Shown here one piece after another: positions 1-4,645 of a stretch of 5,579 nucleotides of DNA (the stretch's first letter is position 1; the number at the start of each line of letters is the position of its first letter). Where the stretch lies: assembly GCA_016928605.1 (NCBI GenBank), contig JAFGKN010000237.1, positions 1-5,579 on the forward strand. The letters are read 5' to 3'. The notes under the pieces are model-generated. The model was given only the letters and a program-made list of their open reading frames with translations. It was not told the DNA's origin and made no database searches. Source of the DNA: Planctomycetota bacterium (GTDB lineage Bacteria > Planctomycetota > UBA8108). Position numbers and translations under genes: made by a program.

Positions 1-16
1 GGCCGGCGGGGGAGCC

Positions 17-45
17 TTGCATCCTCTCGCGGCCGCTCCTATACT
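17..45 (+). promoter_or_regulatory. Probable sigma70-type promoter of rpmE
   Basis: A TATACT -10 box (40-45, 5 of 6 consensus bases) lies 17 nt downstream of a weaker TTGCAT -35 box (17-22, only TTG matching). Transcription would start near position 52. This leaves a leader of about 25 nt that contains the rpmE ribosome binding site. The call rests on motif and spacing only. Confidence 0.55.
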
Positions 46-76
46 ACGCGGTTCCATACCGCCAGGAGTCATGCCC

Positions 77-640
77 ATGAAGCCCAAGATCCACCCCGAG
101 TACGTGGAGTGCCAGGTCACCTGCGGCTGCGGGAACACCTTCGTCACCCGTTCCACCAAGCAGCAGATCAGCGTCGAGATCTGCTCGGCCTGCCATCCCT
201 TCTACACCGGCAAGCAGCGGTTCGTCGACTCGGCGGGCCGCGTCGAGAAGTTCCAGCGCAAGCACACCTGGGCCGAGACGAGCCGCGAGAAGATCGAGCA
301 GGCGGCGAAGGAGAGGAAGCGGCGTCCCAAGAGGGAGAAGGTCTCCGTGGGCGTGCCCAGGATCAAGCGGACGAAGGTCGCCGAGGAGGAGCCGTCCTCC
401 CCTCCTCCGGCCCGAGGGCGCGGCAGGGGCGGTGAGAGGAGACCGAGGGGCGAGGAGGCCCCTGCGGCGAAGAAGCCGAGGAGCGCGCCTGGCCCCGCAG
501 CCGCCGCCGAGCCCGCACCCGCGGAGGAGGCCCCTGCGGCGAAGAAGCCGAGGAGCGCGCCTGTTCCCGCCGCCGCCGCCGAGCCCGCGCCGCCGCCGCC
601 GGAGGGGGGGGAGGACGCGGCGGCGCAGCCGGAGAGCTGA
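77..640 (+). CDS. rpmE: 50S ribosomal protein L31, zinc-binding form, with a long repeat-bearing C-terminal tail
   Basis: This is a protein of the large ribosomal subunit, located at the subunit interface near the central protuberance. Residues 1-65 match bacterial L31 along their length: the IHP start (5-7), CGCG (16-19), CSACHPFYTGKQR (36-48) and the GRVEKF segment (54-59). Cys16, Cys18, Cys36 and Cys39 form the zinc-binding set of the C+ type. The ATG at 77 was chosen over the ATG at 71 because AGGAG (64-68) is 8 nt from the first and only 2 nt from the second. L31 is usually about 65-90 aa, but this one is 187 aa. The extra part is a Lys/Arg-rich stretch (66-100), an RG-rich patch (113-119), two copies of a 24-residue Ala/Pro unit with AKKPR (126-149 and 150-173), and an acidic end. 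The identity is secure; the role of the tail is unknown. Confidence 0.95.
   Translation: MKPKIHPEYVECQVTCGCGNTFVTRSTKQQISVEICSACHPFYTGKQRFVDSAGRVEKFQRKHTWAETSREKIEQAAKERKRRPKREKVSVGVPRIKRTKVAEEEPSSPPPARGRGRGGERRPRGEEAPAAKKPRSAPGPAAAAEPAPAEEAPAAKKPRSAPVPAAAAEPAPPPPEGGEDAAAQPES
452..595 (+). repeat. 72-bp tandem repeat, two copies, inside the L31 tail
   Basis: Copies lie at 452-523 and 524-595. The first 40 bp of each copy (452-491 and 524-563) are identical; the remaining 32 bp carry a handful of substitutions. The period is a multiple of three, so the reading frame is kept and a 24-residue unit beginning EEAPAAKKPRSAP is duplicated. The near-identity at DNA level points to a recent in-frame duplication. 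Beyond 595 only a CCG-rich remnant continues. Confidence 0.9.
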
Positions 641-661
641 TCGCCCGAGAGCTGATCGCCC
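632..661 (+). repeat. 15-bp direct tandem repeat spanning the rpmE stop codon
   Basis: GAGAGCTGATCGCCC occurs twice head to tail (632-646 and 647-661). The first copy contains the rpmE stop TGA (638-640), and the duplicate places a second TGA (653-655) 15 nt downstream in the same frame. It looks like a slippage duplication at the gene end. Confidence 0.9.
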
Positions 662-686
662 GCGCCTGCATACCGGAGTGCAGCGG

Positions 687-705
687 GGCTCGACCCGAGC
701 GAGCC
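687..705 (+). terminator. Possible weak terminator hairpin after rpmE
   Basis: GGCTCG (687-692) can pair with CGAGCC (700-705) across a 7-nt loop. An alternative pairing uses GCTCG (688-692) with CGAGC (696-700). No clear T-run follows, only a mildly T-containing stretch (707-713), so an intrinsic terminator is doubtful. Confidence 0.25.
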
Positions 706-736
706 ATCTGTCTCCGCGGCCTCGGGAGATGTTCCC

Positions 737-752
737 GCCGGCTGCGGCCGGC
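737..752. other. GC-rich perfect inverted repeat with 4-nt loop
   Basis: GCCGGC (737-742) and GCCGGC (747-752) flank the tetraloop TGCG. No T-tract follows. It may be an RNA hairpin in read-through rpmE transcripts or a chance product of GC-rich sequence. Confidence 0.35.
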
Positions 753-953
753 TCGTCCGGCGAGCAGTTCCCCGGCGCTTCTGAGGCCGGGACCGCTTTG
801 CCCCGCAGGGGGGGATCGTCTCGGGCGAGCGGCAGCCCTGGAGGCCGGTCCCCGCGCTGTGCGGGCAGCGGACGAACTCGTGATGCCGCGCCGGCGCTCG
901 CGGGGCCTGAGCGATGACCCGTCGACCTCGCCGGAGTCCTTGCTCGGGGGCGG

Positions 954-982
954 CTGATCCGGGGCGACCGCCGGGTTATACT
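954..982 (+). promoter_or_regulatory. Probable promoter of prfA-prmC
   Basis: A TATACT -10 box (977-982) matches 5 of 6 consensus bases and is identical to the rpmE -10 box. Exactly 17 nt upstream is a weak -35 candidate, CTGATC (954-959, three matches). The predicted start near 989 leaves a leader of about 27 nt that includes the prfA ribosome binding site. The AT-rich island stands out against the GC-rich surroundings. Confidence 0.5.
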
Positions 983-1004
983 CTACTCTGGTTCTGGACC
1001 GCTC

Positions 1005-1010
1005 GGAGGT
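1005..1010 (+). promoter_or_regulatory. Ribosome binding site that fixes the prfA GTG start
   Basis: GGAGGT lies 5 nt before the GTG at 1016. It supports this start over the in-frame ATG at 914, which would add 34 residues that do not resemble any release factor and would place the predicted -10 box inside the coding region. Confidence 0.8.
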
Positions 1011-1015
1011 TCACC

Positions 1016-2098
1016 GTGCTCCCGCCGCTCATCGAAAAGCAACTCATCCAGGCCTCCGAGAAGCACGCCGAGCTCGAGCGCCTTCTCTCGGATCCGGACG
1101 TGGTCGCGCAGCCCTCTCGGTTCCGCGCCGCGGCGCGGGAGTGCGGCGCGGTCGGAAAGCTCGTCTCTCTCTACGGCGAGTACCGGGCAGCGCTGAGGGA
1201 GCTCGAGGAGCACAGGGAGATCGCCCGCGGCGATGACCACGAGCTCGGCCAGCTGGCCAAGGAGGATCTGCCCGCGCTCGAGGAGAAGGCCGAGCGGCTC
1301 GCCGCGGAGCTGACGGACCGCATCCTCGTCGACGACCGCGCGGCCAGCCGGAGCGTCATCCTGGAGATCCGGGCCGGCACCGGCGGCGACGAGGCGGCGC
1401 TCTTCGCGGCCGACCTCTTTCGGATGTACGCGAAGTTCGCGGAGCGCAGCCGCTGGAAGGTGGAGGTGATGGATGCGCATCCCACCGAGCTGGGAGGATA
1501 CCGGGAGATCATCTTCTCCGTCGCGGGAGAGGGCGTTCACCGCCAGCTGCGCTACGAGATGGGCGGGCACCGCGTTCAGCGGGTGCCCGAGACGGAGGCG
1601 AGCGGCCGTATCCATACGTCGGCGGCCACGGTCGCGGTGATGAGCGAGCCGGAGGAGGTCGAGGTCGAGATCAACGAGAGCGACCTGCGCGTCGACTTCT
1701 ACCGGGCCGGCGGGCCGGGGGGGCAGAAGGTCAACAAGACGAGCTCGGCGGTGCGCATCACCCATCTTCCCACCGGCATCGTCGTCGCGATCCAGGACGA
1801 GGTCTCGCAGCACAAGAACCGCGCCAAGGCCATGCGGGTGATGCGCTCGCGGCTCTTCGACCACTTCGAGAGGCAGCGCTTCGAGAAGGAGCAGTCGGTG
1901 CGCCGGGGTCAGATCGGCTCCGGAGACCGGAACCAGAGGATCCGTACCTACAACTTTCCCCAGAACCGCGTGACCGACCACCGCATCGGCAAGAATTTCA
2001 ACCTGGAGCGGATCATCGAGGAAGGGGATCTCTCCGAGTTGATCGAGTCGCTCCGTGGTTGCGATCGCGAGCAGCGCCTGAAAGAGCTGAAGCTATAA
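1016..2098 (+). CDS. prfA: Peptide chain release factor 1 (RF1)
   Basis: RF1 recognises UAA and UAG in the ribosomal A site and triggers hydrolysis of peptidyl-tRNA. From the GTG at 1016 the product is 360 aa, the same length as E. coli RF1. The parts run in order: an N-terminal helical/coiled-coil region (about 1-105); the conserved EIRAGTGGDEAALFAADLFRMY segment (117-138); the stop-codon reading loop with the PxT motif as P191-E192-T193, which marks RF1 rather than RF2 (SPF); the catalytic GGQ (235-237); and the SQHKN (264-268), GSGDR (301-305) and TYNFPQNRVTDHR (311-323) signatures. The GGQ flanks read AGGPGGQKVN: a Lys follows the glutamine where E. coli has His, and Gly-Pro precedes GGQ. 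The prmC gene for its modifying enzyme follows directly, so the two are probably one transcript. Confidence 0.97.
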   Translation: MLPPLIEKQLIQASEKHAELERLLSDPDVVAQPSRFRAAARECGAVGKLVSLYGEYRAALRELEEHREIARGDDHELGQLAKEDLPALEEKAERLAAELTDRILVDDRAASRSVILEIRAGTGGDEAALFAADLFRMYAKFAERSRWKVEVMDAHPTELGGYREIIFSVAGEGVHRQLRYEMGGHRVQRVPETEASGRIHTSAATVAVMSEPEEVEVEINESDLRVDFYRAGGPGGQKVNKTSSAVRITHLPTGIVVAIQDEVSQHKNRAKAMRVMRSRLFDHFERQRFEKEQSVRRGQIGSGDRNQRIRTYNFPQNRVTDHRIGKNFNLERIIEEGDLSELIESLRGCDREQRLKELKL

Positions 2099-3012
2099 GC
2101 GCCGCGGAGAGGTCACCACAGTCCGCCGAGCCCGCCTACAGGAGCGTCGCCGAGATCCTCGCCTGGACCCGCGGCTACTTCGAGAGGCTAGGGCTCTGCT
2201 CCCCTCGGCTCGATGCGGAGCTGCTCCTGGCGGCGGCGATGGGAGTGCGGCGGATCGACCTCTACACCGGTTATCAGAACCTCGTCGAGCGGGACGAGCG
2301 CGCTCGGCTGCGCGAGCTGATCCGGCGGCGCGCGCGGCGCGAGCCGGTCGCCTACATCCTCGGCGAGAAGGAGTTCTTCTCGCTCTCCTTTCGCGTCAGC
2401 CCGGCGGTGCTGATCCCCCGGCCGGAGACGGAGCACGTGGTGGAGGCATGCCTCGATCTGCTCCGGGCCGCCGGCGGTGGATCGGTCCACCGGCTGCTCG
2501 ACCTCGGAACGGGATCGGGCAACATCGCCGTGGCGGTGGCGGTGCACGAGAGCGCCTGCGCAGTGGACGCCGTCGACATCAGCGAGGACGCCCTGGAGGT
2601 GGCCCGTGAGAATGCTCGCCGCCACGCCGTGGCGGACCGGGTCCGGTTCCTCCGCGGAGACCTCTTCGAGCCCCTCGTGCCCCCATCGCGGGTTTACCGG
2701 ATCATCGCGTGCAACCCTCCCTATGTCCGCCCCGGCGAGATGAGCTCGCTCATGGACGACGTCCGCCTTCACGAGCCGCGGCTCGCTCTCCTCGACTCGA
2801 AGAGCGCCGCGGGCGATGGGCTCGGTTTCTACCGGGAGCTGGCGGAGCGGTCCTGCTCCTTCCTCACGGGCGGCGGAGCGGTGGTGGTCGAGGTCGGGAC
2901 GGGGCAGGCGGAGGCGGTCCGGTCGATCTTCCGCTCCGGCGGACTGGGCGATTGCCGCACCATCCGCGACTACGGCGGCACCGAGAGGGTGGTCGTCGCC
3001 GCCCGCGGCTGA
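2059..3012 (+). CDS. prmC: Release factor glutamine N5-methyltransferase
   Basis: PrmC (HemK) transfers a methyl group from S-adenosylmethionine to the GGQ glutamine of RF1 and RF2, raising termination efficiency. Numbering from the TTG at 2059 (317 aa): a helical substrate-binding N-terminal domain (about 27-110, with REPVAYILGEKEF at 94-106), the PRPETE motif (120-125), SAM-binding motif I DLGTGSGNIA (148-157), the acidic residue of motif II in AVDIS (171-175), the catalytic NPPY (219-222) that holds the glutamine amide, and the C-terminal RDYGGTERVV (303-312). E. coli PrmC is 277 aa, and its start aligns near residue 27 here. No ATG or GTG lies in a suitable place. TTG 2059 overlaps prfA by 40 nt; an ATA at 2095 sits on the prfA stop (ATAA) and would give 305 aa. 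The exact start is therefore uncertain, the identity is not. Confidence 0.95.
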   Translation: MRSRAAPERAEAISAAERSPQSAEPAYRSVAEILAWTRGYFERLGLCSPRLDAELLLAAAMGVRRIDLYTGYQNLVERDERARLRELIRRRARREPVAYILGEKEFFSLSFRVSPAVLIPRPETEHVVEACLDLLRAAGGGSVHRLLDLGTGSGNIAVAVAVHESACAVDAVDISEDALEVARENARRHAVADRVRFLRGDLFEPLVPPSRVYRIIACNPPYVRPGEMSSLMDDVRLHEPRLALLDSKSAAGDGLGFYRELAERSCSFLTGGGAVVVEVGTGQAEAVRSIFRSGGLGDCRTIRDYGGTERVVVAARG

Positions 3013-3075
3013 CGGGGAGGCGTCTGAGCGGCACGCGGCGACCTTGCCGGATCCCTGGCGTCACGCGCTTCCGTC

Positions 3076-3105
3076 TTGACCGGAGCGCAGCCGCGGGTCT
3101 ACAAT
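3076..3105 (+). promoter_or_regulatory. Strong sigma70-type promoter candidate for murA
   Basis: TTGACC (3076-3081, 5 of 6) and TACAAT (3100-3105, 5 of 6) are separated by 18 nt, the best promoter match in the window. Transcription would start near 3112 and give a murA leader of about 119 nt. It implies that murA is transcribed separately from prfA-prmC, or in addition to read-through. Confidence 0.65.
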
Positions 3106-3151
3106 CCGCCGTAGCCGTTCGGCGCCTGCGGGACGGTTAGAATCCGCTTGA

Positions 3152-3185
3152 CTGCAGGTCGCGGCTTTCCCCGCGCTCTCTGCAG
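3152..3185 (+). other. Stem-loop in the murA leader
   Basis: CTGCAG at 3152-3157 pairs with CTGCAG at 3180-3185, and the inner arms CGCGG (3160-3164) and CCGCG (3171-3175) pair around a 6-nt loop (3165-3170). A small internal loop (2 and 4 nt) separates the stems. No T-run follows, so it is not an ordinary intrinsic terminator. It could affect mRNA stability, bind a regulator or be neutral. It matches no riboswitch class I recognise. Confidence 0.5.
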
Positions 3186-3186
3186 C

Positions 3187-3224
3187 GGAAAAGAAGAAGA
3201 GAAACCCAGAGAAGTCGAAGAGAG
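3187..3224 (+). promoter_or_regulatory. Purine-rich, probably unstructured ribosome-loading region before murA
   Basis: Positions 3187-3204 are 18 consecutive purines, followed after CCC by AGAGAAG (3208-3214) and GAAGAGAG (3217-3224). The last of these sits 6 nt before the GTG start and is the only Shine-Dalgarno candidate, a modest one. The A-rich composition contrasts with the GC-rich surroundings and would keep the start region open for 30S binding. Confidence 0.5.
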
Positions 3225-3230
3225 CTCGCC

Positions 3231-4499
3231 GTGGACAAGATCCTCGTCGAAGGGGGCTTCCCTCTCCGTGGCACCGTGGAGGTCAACGGCTCCAAGAACG
3301 CTGCTTTGCCCATCCTCATCTCCACGCTGCTCACCGATCAGCGGTGCACGATTCGCAACGTACCCAACCTGAGGGATGTCGACAGCACTCTCTCGATCCT
3401 CGAAGAGCTGGGGATGCGTTCCGAGCGAAGCGCCGACGGGGCCATCGAGATCACCGAGGAGGATCGCTCTCCTTACACCGCGCCCTATGATCACGTCCGT
3501 AGGATGCGGGCGTCGGTCTGCGTGCTCGGACCCCTCCTCGCCCGCCGCGGGAAGGCGAAGGTCTCTCTCCCGGGCGGTTGCGTCTTCGGCGTGCGCCCCA
3601 TCGACCTTCACCTCAAGGGCCTTCGCGCGCTGGGAGCGCAGATCCGGATCCACCACGGCTACGTCGAGGCCGAGGCCCGGAGGCTTCGCGGCGCGACGAT
3701 CTACCTCGGCGGGCCGTTCGGCTCGAGCGTCCTGGGCACGGCCAACGTGATGATGGCCGCGGTGCTCGCCGAGGGACGGACGTTGATCGAGTCCGCCGCC
3801 TGCGAGCCGGAGATCGTGGATCTCGCGGAGTTCCTCGTCAAGATGGGGGCGCGGATCCGGGGCATCGGCACGCCGCGGCTCGAGATCGAGGGCGTGCGGG
3901 AGCTCGGAGGCGCCGAGCACTCGATCATCCCCGATCGGATCGAGGCGGGGACCTTCCTCATCGCGGGCGCCATCACGCGCGGCGATGTCGTCGTGAAGGG
4001 AGCGCGGATCGACCACCTGACGGCGGTGGCGGACGTTCTCCACAGCGCCGGCCTCTACATCTCCGCGGAGAACGACGCGGTGCGCATCCACGCCAACGGC
4101 AAGATCCAGCCGGTGGATGTCACGACGCTGCCGTATCCTGGCTTTCCGACCGACCTCCAGGCGCAGATGATCGCGCTCCTGTGCTGCGCGGACGGAATCA
4201 GCGTCGTCACGGAGAAGATCTACCCCGACCGATTCATCCACATCTCCGAGCTGGGCCGCATGGGCGCGAACATCCGCAAGGAGGGCCCCAGCGCCATCGT
4301 CATCGGAGTGCGCGAGCTCAGCGGCGCTCCGGTGATGGCCTCCGACCTGCGCGCGAGCGCATCCCTGGTCCTCGCAGGCCTCATAGCCACCGGGGAGACC
4401 GAGATTCACCGCGTCTATCACATCGATCGCGGCTACGAGAAGATCGAGGATCGGCTGCAGAGCCTCGGCGCCAAGATCCAGCGCGTCACGGAGGAGTGA
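3231..4499 (+). CDS. murA: UDP-N-acetylglucosamine 1-carboxyvinyltransferase (enolpyruvyl transferase)
   Basis: MurA moves the enolpyruvyl group of phosphoenolpyruvate onto UDP-GlcNAc in the cytoplasm, the first committed step of peptidoglycan synthesis. The 422-aa product from the GTG at 3231 matches the family from end to end (E. coli MurA is 419 aa) and starts with the usual DKILVEGG. Visible active-site features are Lys22-Asn23 in NGSKNAALP, Arg93 in MRAS, the catalytic-loop Cys117 in LPGGC (the E. coli Cys115 equivalent, attacked by fosfomycin), Arg122 in VRPIDLH, Asp308 in FPTDLQAQ (E. coli Asp305), and Arg400 in HIDRGYEKIED (E. coli Arg397). The Cys rather than Asp in the loop predicts a fosfomycin-sensitive enzyme. 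It lies 218 bp after prmC and has its own promoter candidate. The product shows no sign of truncation. Confidence 0.97.
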   Translation: MDKILVEGGFPLRGTVEVNGSKNAALPILISTLLTDQRCTIRNVPNLRDVDSTLSILEELGMRSERSADGAIEITEEDRSPYTAPYDHVRRMRASVCVLGPLLARRGKAKVSLPGGCVFGVRPIDLHLKGLRALGAQIRIHHGYVEAEARRLRGATIYLGGPFGSSVLGTANVMMAAVLAEGRTLIESAACEPEIVDLAEFLVKMGARIRGIGTPRLEIEGVRELGGAEHSIIPDRIEAGTFLIAGAITRGDVVVKGARIDHLTAVADVLHSAGLYISAENDAVRIHANGKIQPVDVTTLPYPGFPTDLQAQMIALLCCADGISVVTEKIYPDRFIHISELGRMGANIRKEGPSAIVIGVRELSGAPVMASDLRASASLVLAGLIATGETEIHRVYHIDRGYEKIEDRLQSLGAKIQRVTEE

Positions 4500-4567
4500 A
4501 GGGCCGCCCGCGGCTGCCGCCCGCCTGCGCCGCGCGTTGCCCGCGGGGGAGCGTTGGGGGGCAGTAG

Positions 4568-4609
4568 GCGCCGCGGTGGATGCGCGCAGAAGCCGCGGAA
4601 GCGCGGCGC
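4568..4609. terminator. Inverted repeat in the convergent murA / HEAT-gene gap; possible bidirectional stop signal
   Basis: GCGCCGCG (4568-4575) is perfectly complementary to CGCGGCGC (4602-4609), with 26 nt between. Alternative pairing of the two CCGCGG copies (4571-4576 and 4593-4598) is also possible. The location between two converging genes suits a shared transcription end, but there is no T-tract on either strand, so intrinsic termination is unproven. Confidence 0.3.
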
Positions 4610-4645
4610 GGAGAGCGCTGCGAGAGCAGCCGCCTCGCGCCCTGC

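Larger units (their letters stand above)
641..1015. other. Gene-free interval between rpmE and prfA
   Basis: I see no protein or RNA gene in these 375 bp. Frames that stay open here (one spans 432-917) give Arg/Pro/Ser-rich translations with no family resemblance, as expected by chance in GC-rich DNA. The interval holds several short GC-rich inverted repeats (687-705, 737-752, 851-865) and, at its right end, the probable prfA promoter. In some bacteria another gene sits between rpmE and prfA, so this could be a decayed gene, but nothing recognisable remains. Confidence 0.6.

Noticed and set aside
17..76. A longer L31 starting at the TTG at 17
   Set aside because: The TTG is part of the -35 box candidate, has no ribosome binding site, and the added residues are absent from L31. 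AGGAG at 64-68 fits the ATG at 77.
432..917. A + strand frame overlapping the rpmE tail and the following gap, with its TGA overlapping an ATG (ATGA at 914-917)
   Set aside because: The product is Arg/Pro-rich low complexity with repeats that merely mirror the DNA repeat, and the ATG at 914 is not the likely prfA start, so the apparent coupling is coincidental.
914..1015. An N-terminal extension of RF1 from the ATG at 914
   Set aside because: The extra 34 residues are unlike any RF1, and GGAGGT before the GTG at 1016 gives exactly the family's usual length.
983..1981. A 332-codon open frame on the - strand across prfA
   Set aside because: It is a shadow of the RF1 coding frame, with low-complexity Leu/Arg/Asp/Val composition and no recognisable domain.
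3014..3020. GGGGAGG after prmC resembling a ribosome binding site
   Set aside because: No start codon follows at a usable distance with a credible reading frame.
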